From positions 186,001-250,000 of the forward strand of contig NC_041775.1 in the NCBI RefSeq assembly GCF_900090045.1: DNA of 64,000 nucleotides, given 5' to 3'. A program made the position numbers and the translations under genes. This document shows, in pieces, positions 45,892 to 58,457 of this stretch (positions are counted from its first letter, which is position 1; each line of letters begins with the position of its first letter). The notes below the pieces were generated by a model. That model was not told where the DNA came from. It did no database searches and saw nothing but the letters and a program-made list of their open reading frames with translations. The stretch comes from Plasmodium malariae. Taxonomy: Eukaryota > Apicomplexa > Aconoidasida > Haemosporida > Plasmodiidae.

Positions 45892-48800
45892 TTAAATTGA
45901 AAAATTTATTATATTCTTGTAATATAAATAATATATTGGGCTACTTGTGAATAAGTGCACAGTATTAGAGTTGTCCACAATGAACAAATCATTTTCCTGC
46001 GTCTCGTCTTTTTCTTCAAATTTTAAATTTGTGTAATGAAACAAATTTTCTCTTATTTGTAAAAATTTATTACTTTTTTTTTTTCCGTTTTTTCCTGTAT
46101 CTTCCCATTTTTTCTCTACAGATGCATCTAAATTGAAATTCAAGAAATTTTCTTTTGAAAAGTCATAATTTGAGTCGTAAAAAAAATATTTTGGACAATT
46201 TTTATAATATCCCGTGTATAACATTGGAAAGAGACAAGATGGGTGCTTTAAATTCTGAATACATATTTTATTTTTTACAAATATATTTAAATAAATTATA
46301 AAATATTTCCATATATCATCATCTATATTTTTATGCTTCGGTTGAATGTTTTCAATAAAATCAAATTCATTGTCTTCTTCAATTACTTCAATATTTGAAT
46401 CTATCAATTCAAAGTCAGATATAAAAAAACTCCAGTTATTTAAATGTTTATTTTTTAAAATTAATATATAATTCCCTACATTTGACAAAGCTACTAACAT
46501 ATCATAACATTTTACCCATTTTATTTGTTTAAACCCTTTATGTGCAGAAATGTTCACCTTAACGGCATTTTGTAAATCCATCATTTTTAAGTCATAAATA
46601 TATAATGTGTATATTCCTGATTTTAAAGATACAACTAATAAGCTGGAGTGATAAATGTCTTCACTAAAACAACATAACTCATGTATTTCTTTTTGAATAG
46701 GATTATGAATTGTGTGATATAAACATATTTGATCAATACGACTGTAAATAAATGTTTTCTCTTTCTCGTTTTCTTTTTTTTCGGATTCAATTAATGAAGA
46801 ATTGTCTCCCATTTTGTTCGACGTACTATTTGTATCGGCAGAGATTGGAACCCCTTTACTACTATTTCCTCTTTCATTCTCATTTATTAAAGAATTTTCA
46901 ACACTATATTTGTAATTAATTTTGTACAAAAAAACTTTCTCTTGTGTTCTAACACATAAAATGTTTCCCTTCTCTCTTATAACAATTTCTAAAGGTGCTA
47001 CTATTCCCAAATATATTTTAAATAAAAATTTTAATTCTATTTTTTTTTCAAACAATTTTTTTGTTTTGACAGTTCTAAAGAAATTATTATATACCTTATA
47101 TACTTCATCTTTTATAATTTTTATTTTTTCACATGCGATATTATTTGTGAACAGGTTCATCTTACTACTTTCATTTTCTTCTATAATAGCACCTTCTTTT
47201 ATATAATGTAACTCGAACGCAAGTATATAAGAATACGTACCCACAAATACATAGTGACTGTTCTTGTCTACATTCCTATATTTATTCACATTTTTAAGCG
47301 TATTTTTATTTCTTAGTAAATCACATGGAAATTTAAAATAGTTGTTTTTATCCTTTCCAGAATAGTCAAAGATGTAGTGGTTATTTTCCTTTTTAAAGTG
47401 TCCTCTCCTATATACTATTTTTTGTTCTTCTGCTACGTCTTTTTGTTTTTCTTCTTTTCCTTCTAGTTTTTCTTCTCCCTCCAAAATGCATATTTTTTTC
47501 TCAGCATTCTCTCTCAAAAGGTTATCTAAATTGTCGTATATATTTAGCGCAGTTGGTAATTCTTTAAACCTCCTTTTGCATCCTTTCTTATAAAAACATA
47601 TAGGAAAAAACCCATTCACTATTTTTTTTAAGTATTTTCTATTTTTTTCATAATTTTCGTAATATTTCGTCAAATCGGAAATTTCTTCGTTTTTCCTTTC
47701 TCCAATATTTTCATCCTTATCTTTTGCCTCATTGCATGAGCTATCCTTCTCATCAACGTTATCTGAATGAATGCTTAATAAGCAACTACTTTGGTTGATA
47801 TGACCATCTGTGGTATTTAAAATTTTTATATTATCTTCTATCGTCTCAACGTTTCCCACACCACTGATCATATACTTGCGTTCCTTTTGATTTACACATC
47901 TTCCTTGATTATTGACTAAGTTTTTTAAAAATCCTTTCAAATATTTTTTCTTAATTTTTGTTTTACTCTTTGTATATACCGTATCCTTCTTCACATGCGC
48001 ACACCTTTCTCTTGCGCTTTCTTGAAATGTAATATTCATATGTTCAACAGAAATTAGGGGAAACGTTTGATTTATATCAACAATATAATCATTCATATAT
48101 TCTTTATTTAACTCATTTATATGCTCACCTATTTGTTCTATATATATTCTTGACACATATGGAATTTGCTCCTTTAAACATAAAATCAAATCTATTATAT
48201 AAACAGTTTTTTTTTCATCGTTATCTATATAATTTTTTTTTTTTAAACTTATACACTTAACTTCACACATTTCAAAATTTCTAATTTTCTTAAAATTTAA
48301 ACTTTCATACAATTTATAAAATTTTTTTAAAATGTGTAAATGTCCTCTTTCTCCTGCAGCATCCCCAATACATAGGTGCGTAATATCCACTTCTTTGCCC
48401 ATATCAAAATAATCGGACTTTTCCTTACATTTAGTCATATCTATATCCGAATTGGGGGTCACTGAATGTATAGCATAATTATTTAAAGCATTATTAATGA
48501 CCCTTTCTGATCGTTTATATTCATTTGTTTTATATAAAAAATAAAAATACTCGGAAAAGAAACAAGGAAAAAATAACTTGTCCGATATAATTGTTTCAAT
48601 TCCAATACACAAATATAATAAATCAATATACACTATTCTAGTAATAGGGTATTTGCATATTTTATATATGTGCAAATATCTTTTTGATATACATAGTAAA
48701 TACTCATCATTTTTTATAAACTGTACTTTTTTAATATATATATTTTCATCTTCCAATTTTTCTTCTGAATTTTTCTTATTGCTACAGTCATTATTTTTAC

Positions 48801-49641
48801 TTTTTGAACAATTTGTATTATCTTGATTTTTGTTTAAACTTTTCTGAGGGTGTCTAGAACGTTTCTTTACTTTCTTCATCTTTTGTCCTTTTAATGAAAA
48901 TTGCTTTCTTTTATTATTTCTTCTTTCAAAATCATTATTAAAAGGAGAGATATTTCCTGTAAACAACTTCTCAGAATATTCGTTTTGCAAGTTATCTGTC
49001 ATGTTTGCAGTAGCACAATTTTTATCATATTCGTTTTTATTTTTTAAGTCTTCTACACAATTTTTGCTTTGCTTATACTGTGCATATTTGTTTTCATCCC
49101 AATGACCATCATTGTTAGCATCTTCGTTATTGTTGACTTCTTCCTCATTATTATCATTTTCATCATAGTTCACATGTTCATCATTATTAGTATTTTCACC
49201 ACTGTTCGCATCTTCGTTATTATTATCATTTCCGTCTTTTTGATCATATTCAATATCGTTATGGTTCATGCCATTCTGATTCCCACTAAAGTTTCCTTCA
49301 TTTTTATCATCCCCAATTTTATTACTATATTGGCTATAACCATTATTTATTCCATTTAAGTCAAAGGAATTTATATTTACTTCTTCGAAAACGTCTTTTT
49401 TCAGATGTTTGTATTTTTCTTGTTCATTAGAATAGCAATATTGTACTAACAAAGTACCAGTTAAAATGTGGAAAAAATAAAGAGATGTTTTAGAGGAAGC
49501 TACCAGCAGATTTCCACTTGAATTTATATCAAAACATAAAAATCCTTCATTATCATAATTTTCTAATTTGTAAAATACATCCTGTAATATACTTTTTTTT
49601 ATTTGTCTATTATAAAGATGACTTATACAAATATCCATCAT
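45892..49641 (-). CDS. RBBP5/SWD1-like COMPASS histone H3K4 methyltransferase subunit, 1,249 residues
   Basis: A single minus-strand exon. The frame is open to 49749 only through a TTG, so I start at the first ATG, 49641. WD40-like strands open the protein (FLCFDINSSGNLLVASSKTS, YFFHILTGTLLVQY), and further ones recur near the C-terminus (residues about 990-1065, with SLKSGIYTLYIYDLK and ISAHKGFKQIKWV). Just after the last of these, at about 1068-1098, NNWSFFISDFELIDSNIEVI and EEDNEFDF match the RBBP5 signature NWSxFxPDFxEID...EREDEFD, which contacts the other COMPASS subunits. Between the WD40 parts lie very long Asn/Asp/Lys-rich insertions (about 110-270 and 560-760). The protein would act in the nucleus, activating H3K4 methylation by a SET enzyme. 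Two to three times normal length from insertions is usual for Plasmodium. Confidence 0.75.
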   Translation of the reverse strand: MMDICISHLYNRQIKKSILQDVFYKLENYDNEGFLCFDINSSGNLLVASSKTSLYFFHILTGTLLVQYCYSNEQEKYKHLKKDVFEEVNINSFDLNGINNGYSQYSNKIGDDKNEGNFSGNQNGMNHNDIEYDQKDGNDNNNEDANSGENTNNDEHVNYDENDNNEEEVNNNEDANNDGHWDENKYAQYKQSKNCVEDLKNKNEYDKNCATANMTDNLQNEYSEKLFTGNISPFNNDFERRNNKRKQFSLKGQKMKKVKKRSRHPQKSLNKNQDNTNCSKSKNNDCSNKKNSEEKLEDENIYIKKVQFIKNDEYLLCISKRYLHIYKICKYPITRIVYIDLLYLCIGIETIISDKLFFPCFFSEYFYFLYKTNEYKRSERVINNALNNYAIHSVTPNSDIDMTKCKEKSDYFDMGKEVDITHLCIGDAAGERGHLHILKKFYKLYESLNFKKIRNFEMCEVKCISLKKKNYIDNDEKKTVYIIDLILCLKEQIPYVSRIYIEQIGEHINELNKEYMNDYIVDINQTFPLISVEHMNITFQESARERCAHVKKDTVYTKSKTKIKKKYLKGFLKNLVNNQGRCVNQKERKYMISGVGNVETIEDNIKILNTTDGHINQSSCLLSIHSDNVDEKDSSCNEAKDKDENIGERKNEEISDLTKYYENYEKNRKYLKKIVNGFFPICFYKKGCKRRFKELPTALNIYDNLDNLLRENAEKKICILEGEEKLEGKEEKQKDVAEEQKIVYRRGHFKKENNHYIFDYSGKDKNNYFKFPCDLLRNKNTLKNVNKYRNVDKNSHYVFVGTYSYILAFELHYIKEGAIIEENESSKMNLFTNNIACEKIKIIKDEVYKVYNNFFRTVKTKKLFEKKIELKFLFKIYLGIVAPLEIVIREKGNILCVRTQEKVFLYKINYKYSVENSLINENERGNSSKGVPISADTNSTSNKMGDNSSLIESEKKENEKEKTFIYSRIDQICLYHTIHNPIQKEIHELCCFSEDIYHSSLLVVSLKSGIYTLYIYDLKMMDLQNAVKVNISAHKGFKQIKWVKCYDMLVALSNVGNYILILKNKHLNNWSFFISDFELIDSNIEVIEEDNEFDFIENIQPKHKNIDDDIWKYFIIYLNIFVKNKICIQNLKHPSCLFPMLYTGYYKNCPKYFFYDSNYDFSKENFLNFNLDASVEKKWEDTGKNGKKKSNKFLQIRENLFHYTNLKFEEKDETQENDLFIVDNSNTVHLFTSSPIYYLYYKNIINFSI

Positions 49642-51094
49642 ATAACTACGATACCATTTTTTTCTTTCCTTCTTTTCCTCCTTTTTTGTTTTTATTCCCC
49701 TCTTTTTCCTATATAATAATTCATTTGATATAGACTTTTTCCCCCTCAAATATTTATATTTTAATAAGTATATTCCTATTTTGTTTTTATTACATAAAAA
49801 TACGCCCTTTTCTTTTTATTATTACAGTATATAAAAACAGTAGTGTTACGTGTATTAATCTTTAAGTATCATTTAAAATGTTAAAAAACGATAAAAAAAA
49901 AAATTTCAGTGTTACAAGTTTACGAATACTGTTACTATATTATCACTGAAATTAACAAACAACAAATGGATTTATGCACATTTGTATATTTAACCAGGTG
50001 GAATAAAAAAATTTTAAGAAAAATTAAAATTAAAATAAAAAGAAGTGTTTTCCAAAATGGAACTTTATTTCTTTATTTCTTCCTTCCTTCCTTTATTTAT
50101 TTTTTTTTTTTTTTTTTCAATTCTTTGTTTTCACCTTGTTAAATTTGAAAAGTTGTTACCTCTCAAAAGCGTATAACTCATTTAAAAATTTTCAATTTTT
50201 AAAGAACAGTTGCATTATTACACTTCAATAAAAATACCCTAATTTGTGTTACCTTAAAAAGCACTACATTTTTACATTTTGTTTTTTTATTTCTTCTATT
50301 TTATGTGTATACCTCTTTACAAAATAAAAAAACAAAAAGCAGTTATAATAGAATCAAATTATCTACAAAAATTATGAATTATATACATATATATATATAC
50401 AGAAATATACTCACAAATCGTATGCAATGTAATATACACAGATGTATTCACTTGTGCTTAAATAATAATACCCAAATATAAGAATAGCACATATATGTTT
50501 TTTTCGCCATAAAAATATTGCCACTTTATTCATATATTACTTTCACAGTGCACATTTTTTGTTTTTTTCTTTTAACTTAAAAAAAAAAAAAAATGAAAGA
50601 AAGAAATAAAGAATTTATAATGTTTTTATTGTTTTTTGTACAAATTTTTTTTAATTAACTAGAGGTAAACTCAAACCAATTTAACCTTCTCTATTTGCTT
50701 TCAACATTTTTTCATTTTTTGCATTATCCTTTTTTTTTATTAAATTCACATTCCTGAAAATCATAACTAAATAAAAAATTTTAATGTCTTTTTAATTCTT
50801 TATTTTTTTAAATGAAAAGTAAAGGAGCCATTTTTTTATTTTTATATCAAAAAAGAATTTAACCAGAATAGTAAAAAAAAATAATAATAATAAAAAATAA
50901 GGCAGTTTTTCTTTTATATGCACAAAAATGTTTTATTATGAAATCATATTTTTTTTTTTTTACATATATACATAAGTATATTTATAAGTACATAAATATT
51001 TATATATATATTTATATATATGTGGCATCATCTTAAAAAAAAAAAACCCTTACCACATTTAAAGTAAATGTAAGATTTTATTTTATTGAAGAAA
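49642..51094. promoter_or_regulatory. Divergent promoter region between RBBP5-like and 51 kb genes
   Basis: About 1.45 kb of A+T-rich head-to-head spacer with poly(T) at 50099-50118 and poly(A) at 50578-50593. No gene is supported; the frame open at 49909-50142 is low complexity. Confidence 0.4.
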
Positions 51095-51523
51095 ATGTTA
51101 ATTGTTAAAAGGAATTTCTCAAGATTTATAAATAACAATACAACAAAAAAAAGCGTAAGAAAAAATTTTCATAAAAATTTAACGCAGAATAAATATACAT
51201 CAAATGACAACATTGCGAATCAACAAAATGATAATAAGGTAGCAAAAGTAGGTGGTGGGTTACTCAATACCTTCTATGAAAGTTTTATATATGGTTGTGG
51301 ATTTTTTTTAAGTAACAGATTATTAGATCAAATATTCGGACCGCGCTCATACGATACCTTTAATAATAATACGGATAATTACGCAAATGAAAATGCAAAC
51401 AGTTATGTTAATGACAATATGAATAGCTACCCCAATGAAAATCTTAATAACAGTGACCCAACAATTAATGATAATGATTTTCAACAGGACATAGGTCTTG
51501 ATGATGATACATTTGAGTTCTGA
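51095..51523 (+). CDS. Small protein, possibly mitochondrial, with Gly/hydrophobic core (142 residues)
   Basis: A single exon. An in-frame TTG lies three codons upstream, but the ATG at 51095 is the likely start. Residues 1-35 are basic, Ser/Asn-rich and free of acidic residues (MLIVKRNFSRFINNNTTKKS), like a mitochondrial presequence. The conserved-looking part is short: VGGGLLNTFYESFIYGCGFF then LSNRLLDQIFGPR (residues about 53-85), which recalls the Gly-rich segment ending in GPR of Mix17/CHCHD10-type proteins but has no twin CX9C motif. The tail is Asn/Asp-rich low complexity. I regard the Mix17-like resemblance as weak. Function is not known. Confidence 0.75.
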   Translation: MLIVKRNFSRFINNNTTKKSVRKNFHKNLTQNKYTSNDNIANQQNDNKVAKVGGGLLNTFYESFIYGCGFFLSNRLLDQIFGPRSYDTFNNNTDNYANENANSYVNDNMNSYPNENLNNSDPTINDNDFQQDIGLDDDTFEF

Positions 51524-52743
51524 AGGGAAAATAAAAAATAAGGAAGTGACGAGCAGTCATTGCAGGGATAATAAGGAAGCGGTGGAGATGTAGCCATGAA
51601 AATTTGAGCATTTCTAAAAATTAATTAAATAAATGAGTTATGAAAAAGGAAATTAAGTGTTCACATGCGAATATATATATACTAGTATGTACATTAATTA
51701 CAAATTAAAGACCTTCAATAGCCATATGAATTTAATACGTTGTCACCTTTTTTTTTTTTCTTAATTTTGGTACCATTTCTAATAGTTAACTATTTAAATA
51801 GAAATGTTCCCATAAAATATTTGATCGTGTAGAATAGAACATTCCCAGATGTGTATATAACGAACTTAATTCTTTATCTTATAGGTTTATATTCCCCTAC
51901 TTTTGCATTCTTTTTAAATATGTTTAAATAAAATTTCTTGTAAGCATATTTATTTCGTAAAAAGGGAAGAAAAATATTACGCGTTTAATTAAATTCTGTC
52001 CGAAAGAGACTTTTCATCTATCGCATTTGACAATTTTTTTTTTTTTTTCATTATTACACTTGTTTAATTTATATTTTTTAAACCCCCCCCCCCCAACCTC
52101 CATATTATTCTTTTAATTTTATTACTTATATAATTTTTTGTTTTCGATTCTCTAATTGTACACTTAACAACATTTATGCACATATGTTTGTTTATTGAGT
52201 ATATATAAATATTTTTATTTATTATGTTTTTTTTTTTTTTTTTGTACATTTATTGTTACCATTGTTAACTATTATACCCACGTAACTGTAAAAACAGACT
52301 GCTATTTTCGTATACATCACAATAACATACAATTAATTTTGTAAGCAATTTTTATGACATATTAAGGCATTAACACTGATAGGTTATACAAGAAACAAAT
52401 TCGATTAACATAATTTTGAAAAGTTGTTTTATGATGATTAGCAATGTCAAACTGTAATTTAAAAAAAATAATACATAAAAAAGGCATAAAATAAGGTATG
52501 AATTATTCTGACAAAATAGTTATTAAATATACTAAGACAGCAGATTATTAAAATGTGATTTAATAATAAAATAAAGTGTTTATATCACTTTGACAAAATT
52601 ATACGAAAAAATATAACAACATTAAGTATATATGAAAAACAGAAAAAAAATATACTAAGCCATACAATAAAAAAGTTATTGCATTGGTCTATATTTATTG
52701 GACATATGGAAAAGGAACTCCACTGTTGTAAAAAGAATAAAAT
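51524..52743. other. Convergent 3' spacer containing a run of about 12 C
   Basis: The 3' flanks of the 51 kb gene (plus) and the 52.7-54.9 kb gene (minus). A homopolymer of about 12 C at 52083-52094 is striking in this A+T-rich context. No gene is seen. Confidence 0.6.
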
Positions 52744-54924
52744 TTATGCAATTTCTTTCAATATATCCTCGTCTACCTTAGTAATATCGTCATAATCATA
52801 ATTTTTTTCTATATTAATATATTTTTCCTTTCGAAAATGAAAAATTAAATTTTTTGTGTCAAATCTTTGTAAATACAAATATTTTCCGCACTGCGAAATG
52901 TCACATATTGTACATAAAACTACATCACCTATATTTTTATCATCAAAATAATGAAAATTAGTTTCCTTATCATATAACAATCCAACTAATATATTATTTT
53001 TATAATTATATATTTTCTTATTCCTGTTAAATAGTACTTTTGAATTGTTTGAAAAAAGGTTGTTATTTATTTCTTTTAATAAATACTTATATTTATGTTT
53101 CTTCTTATTAATTTCATTATGTGTCAAACTATCTTTAAAAGATAGTATATTTCTGAATGTTATATTCTTTGAATTTAAATTAAAGCGGAATACTATATTT
53201 TTAGCACACTTATTTCTTTCATAAATATATGCATATATTTTTTTCCCTATGATTAATTGATGGTTATATATTATTTCTTCATTAATATTTACTTTGCTAC
53301 ATAACGAGTTGATAAACGAACTACTAACGTTATTATACATATTTTCATTAAAATTTGAGTATTCAACTACCTCTCTTTTTTGTGTGTAATTATTAAAGCA
53401 TTTTCTTGCACTCTTCTTATTTGAATGGTTATATTTAAAAATATTTAATGAGTTGTATTTTTTTATTATTTCGTTCATTTTATAGCAGATATTATACCCT
53501 TCCAAGTCTTTATATTTAATTAATAATTTATGTGCACACGGAAATATATATAAAATATGTATTAACTGCTTTTCAAAATTTAAAACCTCATTGTTACTAT
53601 CATCGCTGCTGTTATATACTGATATAATTTTTCTTTTCTTAGATTTAAAAAGGTTTCTCTCTGAAAGGTCATCATTCTGTAGTGTTCGCTTTTCTGAACT
53701 AGTGCATTCGTTGTCTTTTTCCAATAAGTCAATTTGTTTCATATGGCTACATAAGTCTATATGCATCTCATCTTTGCATACGTTTGTACGGCTCTCCTTA
53801 CTACATAGATCTATACGCTTCCCATCAGTACATAAATATAATGATTCTTTTTCCTCCTTAAATTTATGTTCACTATTTGGTACCTCCATACATGCATAAT
53901 CCAATGTACTATTATAAATGCTTGGAAACAAAATAGGAATTGACGTATATATGTTGAGTTTTAAAATTTTCAGTTCATATAAAGCTATTATATATTGGTA
54001 CAAATGATGTAAATCTATAAAATTTATCGAATTAATTTTTAAAAAATGATATAAAAATGATGACAATTCGAAGGAATCTTCGTACATTATTTTTGTGTAT
54101 TTTTTGTGGAAAAAAATTTTTTCCAGTTCTCCTTTAAGCTCCTTTTTTAATGCATTTTTTTTATATCTGTATATTTTTATTAATAAATTATTTTTAGTTT
54201 TTTTCCGTAAAATTGATACATCTTTTTTTTTATTTTTTTGTTTTTTCTGTATTTTTGTTTCTTCCTTTTCCTTTTTTATGCATTCTACAACTTTTTCATA
54301 ATAAATTAATTCCTTAAAAATTTCAATAAAAGAAAATAAGAAAACACAATTTGGTAATATAAAGTATAACTCATAAAAGAATTTACCCTTCATTACGTCT
54401 TTCAAACTTTTAAAAATATAAAAATAATTTACATCTACAGAATGTGTACTTCTATGTGCAGGAATGTAAATGCCTATTATATTCTTTTTCATAATATTCT
54501 TGTTTCCATCTTCATCAGAACACAACTTAAAAACAGAATTAAGGTATTCATAATTATTACTAAAGTTTGTACGCATACCTACCTCGTTTGTTGTCTTCTT
54601 TTCCGCTTTTATATTTTGCTTAGGGTAAAAATGGTATGTATTCCATTCGTTATAAATTTTTTCAAAGTTATTATCTGAATGCAAAAAAGCAGCTACTTTA
54701 TAACTTCCGAAATATTTCACGAAAAGGTCAGTTTTTTCATTCTTACAATCTGAATAGATATTTTCAATATAACGTACCATTTGTTTAATTTCATCTAATC
54801 TTTTAACATATATCATGGGTATCTGTTTTGAGCTGAACATGTACTTTTGTATAACACAATTACGAATGTAACTACTCCCCTTTATTGAACATTTTTTATG
54901 TGATGAGCTAAAAAAATTAATCAT
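52744..54924 (-). CDS. Conserved-looking protein of 726 residues, possible degenerate 3'-5' exonuclease-like fold
   Basis: A single exon with ATG at 54924. Residues about 40-210 and 270-345 look structured (DLFVKYFGSYKVAAFL, IIGIYIPAHRSTHSVDVNYF, ELYFILPNCVFLF). The segment KIMYEDSFELSSFLYHFLKI, followed by NSINFIDLHHLYQYI, resembles the KxxHDxxxDxxxLxxxxxI...NxxDTxxA block of DEDD exonucleases, but with altered key residues. A Lys-rich insertion (about 225-265) and imperfect RIDLCSKE / HIDLCSHM repeats (about 370-405) follow. The C-terminal 140 residues (IGDVVLCTICDISQCGKYLY) look ordered but unfamiliar. No signal peptide or membrane span is clear. It is divergent from the helicase gene. The exonuclease suggestion is tentative, and catalysis is unlikely if motif residues are lost. 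Confidence 0.8.
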   Translation of the reverse strand: MINFFSSSHKKCSIKGSSYIRNCVIQKYMFSSKQIPMIYVKRLDEIKQMVRYIENIYSDCKNEKTDLFVKYFGSYKVAAFLHSDNNFEKIYNEWNTYHFYPKQNIKAEKKTTNEVGMRTNFSNNYEYLNSVFKLCSDEDGNKNIMKKNIIGIYIPAHRSTHSVDVNYFYIFKSLKDVMKGKFFYELYFILPNCVFLFSFIEIFKELIYYEKVVECIKKEKEETKIQKKQKNKKKDVSILRKKTKNNLLIKIYRYKKNALKKELKGELEKIFFHKKYTKIMYEDSFELSSFLYHFLKINSINFIDLHHLYQYIIALYELKILKLNIYTSIPILFPSIYNSTLDYACMEVPNSEHKFKEEKESLYLCTDGKRIDLCSKESRTNVCKDEMHIDLCSHMKQIDLLEKDNECTSSEKRTLQNDDLSERNLFKSKKRKIISVYNSSDDSNNEVLNFEKQLIHILYIFPCAHKLLIKYKDLEGYNICYKMNEIIKKYNSLNIFKYNHSNKKSARKCFNNYTQKREVVEYSNFNENMYNNVSSSFINSLCSKVNINEEIIYNHQLIIGKKIYAYIYERNKCAKNIVFRFNLNSKNITFRNILSFKDSLTHNEINKKKHKYKYLLKEINNNLFSNNSKVLFNRNKKIYNYKNNILVGLLYDKETNFHYFDDKNIGDVVLCTICDISQCGKYLYLQRFDTKNLIFHFRKEKYINIEKNYDYDDITKVDEDILKEIA

Positions 54925-57900
54925 TTTCCTTTTTTCTCTTCAAGCAAAAATGATACACGAGTCCTCCATGTTGTCATTTTTCACTTTGCCATGGAGGTTC
55001 CAATATATTACGTTTTCTCTATTTTGTGCAGATTAAACGGGATATCTCCCACCATATGTATTCATGCATATATATATATATATATACATTTACACTTTAT
55101 TATATGAGAGCTAGTCTATGACTCATTACCCATATATTCACATATTCATTTGATTTGCTTTTGAGTTAAGTGTAATTCTTTTTCCTTCAGAAAAAAAAAA
55201 AGAACTTTATTAAACTTTCGATATATAACATAACTTCAATTTAAAAAAAAACATATTCGTTATATTACACTACGAATGTTACCTCAATTATTACACGGAT
55301 TTTGAAAAATTAGTTCATTATTCTTTTTTACAGATAATTATAAAAAAAAAAAAAATTTCTTTTTAATGCTTTCACTTCTATTATATTTTTAATGAAAGTG
55401 AAAACCAATTACACTTATTGTTAATTAATCAAGTAAACAACGAAATACATGGAAAATTTTTTAAGTATAATTTATACATTCAAGGGCAAAAAATACAAAC
55501 GGTGACAAATACATTTTTGAAGAATAAAAGCATAGATAAGAAATAGCTTTTACATAATACACAAGCTCATAAGCAATTCAAACGAGTTGCTATTTCGCTG
55601 ATTTGCGATTTTATTATTTTTTGAATGACAATATCGTATATACATTATTTAAGAGTAGCATAAAAAGTGCTTGCTCTTCTTAATTTTTCAAGCACATTAA
55701 ATTGTAAAGGTGCTAGGTGAACAACTAAAAATAATATATGAATACATTTATATATATAAGGTGTACATAAGTAATACACATTTAATGTATTTTAATATAT
55801 ATATGTGGTTCATATATAACACACAATACTTATTTTCTATAACAGCAATGATTTCTTTCCTTTACTCGCTAATAATTTTAAAGTAAAATTTTACCAATAC
55901 TGTTAATTATAACATAATTTTGTAGATATATTAATATTTAGTTATTTTAATTTTACTTCTTTTTTTTTTTCGTTCATTTAGATTTCTTACGAAGGGGAAA
56001 TTTTCTTTAATTTATTTTATAAAAAGATGGAAGTAAAATGTGGGTTTATTCTTTTTTATTTCTATATGAGAATACTGCAAAACCAACAGGTTTAATAAAT
56101 ATATGAATACTTCATGAAATAGATATATATTGTTAAGATGTGCTTACTATCACACAGTTCCGACAATGTTGAATAAAAATATACTATATATATATATATT
56201 ATGTATATAATAAATTAATATTACATATATGATGATTACATTTTGTACAAAATGCTTTATCGCAATTGAACTAATATTGCGACATGAGTTAAACAATGAA
56301 ATCGTAAATGCATAACACATAAAAAGTTATTCAAAATACCGTTTCTTTAGTCAAGAAGAAAAGAAAAAAAGAATTTATTTCAAGGGTTCTTTTTCTTTTC
56401 TTTATATTTTCAATATCGGTATATACTTAATAAAAAATTGATCTCATTTAAAGGGAGTTTTTATATTATACACCTTCATGCAATTTGTGTATAACATTTC
56501 AAAATAAAAAGATATGACATATAAAAAAAAAAAAAAAAGAAAGAGTCACTGTACTATTCTAAATTGTACGTTTTACTAAACATTATTTTATAATTTCATT
56601 ACTTTACCCAAATGTTAAAAATTAAAAAAAAAAAAAAAAAGTTATGATATACATAAAATTTGGATCACATAATTATAATAACATATACATAACTAAGAAA
56701 AAAATACTATACTGGAAAGAATTATGTCGAGCTAACAAATGTAATAAAATAGGTATAAACATAAATAAATAGATATATATAAAAGGGCATATTAAATCGT
56801 CATATAAGGGTTCCTCTTATTATGACATATCTTTGAACGGCTTTTTTTTTATTTATTTAAAAAAAATTACATTTTTTTTTTTTTTAAATATCTATATTGC
56901 ACATTCAAATATTAATGGAAAAAAAAAAAAAAAATTGTGTGAGATCTCTTTGATATTGCAATATATATAAAACTTTGAACAAAAGAAACATAAACTAGCA
57001 CAAATTTTATAAAACAAAAGAATATAAAGGAATATCACTTCAATCGACATAATAATTAAAACTTAAAAAAAAAGTGTATGTGCAAATGAATAATTCTACC
57101 ATTGTATTTTTCTACATTTTTATCCATTAAAAGTTCATATATAAGAGTATGATTAAGTTATTTAATTTTTTTTTTTATACCTAGTATATCCAAAATTTAA
57201 CATATGAATAATTTCATACACTTTGCATACATATATAAATATATAAATTTATATGCAAAAAATCATTCATGTTCCTTTGTATTTTTTCCTTTTTTTTTTT
57301 TTACTACATTTATATATAAATATATAGGAATAGTAATTATATATAAGAAATGATAAAAATAATCTTTTTTTTTTTTTTTTTATAAATAAAAATACTTAAC
57401 AACAATTTTGTAAAAATATTTTATAACAAATTTTATTATACTTTAAGCTATTAATTTATATATAATAGTAGTTTCTTATGACATAACAAATGTATTTTAT
57501 CATAATACATTGTTTTTGTAAATTTTTACACCGTGTTTTATATATATATATATATATATAATATAATATAATTTCATTAAATTTCTTTAACGTTCGTATG
57601 GGGCTTTTATTATTATAGTATTATTTAAAAACTTTTCAGTTGGAAAAAAAATATAATTTAAATAAATACTAACAATATAAATTCTTACATATATGTACAT
57701 ACGCGTACAATTGCAAATATATTATTACATACATGTTTATATATATGTAATAATATATACATGTAAAACTATATTATACATATGTATATATATTGTATTA
57801 CTTATACGTGTACATGTACATAAATATATGAATGTAATTACTAAACTGTTTGCATAAGAGCATTATATATTTGACACCCATATTTTTTTTATTATAAAAA

Positions 57901-58408
57901 AAAAAAAAAAAAAAATATACAATAAAAAAAAATAAAAATATAAGAGAAAAAAGTTTTTAAATATAATAAGAATAAATATTAAGTATAAGAATAATAATAA
58001 TAAAACTAAAATAAAGCAAACAAAAAGCAAAATATATATATGTTATTGGAAAAGAAAAAAAAAAAAAAAGGTAAAAATACATAAAAACATGATATAATAG
58101 TAAAAATTTTTACCTATTAATTTTTATTAATAACATTTACATACAAAAAAAATATAATTCGTACACTTACTAATCAAGATAAAAAAAAAAAAAAAAAACT
58201 TTGAATTAATATATTTACTCATTTTATATTGATACAGTTTACATTTTTTATTTTACAACTTATGCTCACATATATTTAAATACATAACTATGTAAATGTA
58301 TAAATAAATGTATATGTATGCATATATATATATAAATATATACATTACATGTTCGTATTTAAAAGCATATTAACTACTTTTTCAATTTAACCCTTTGTAC
58401 TACATTTT

Positions 58409-58457
<49 letters not shown>

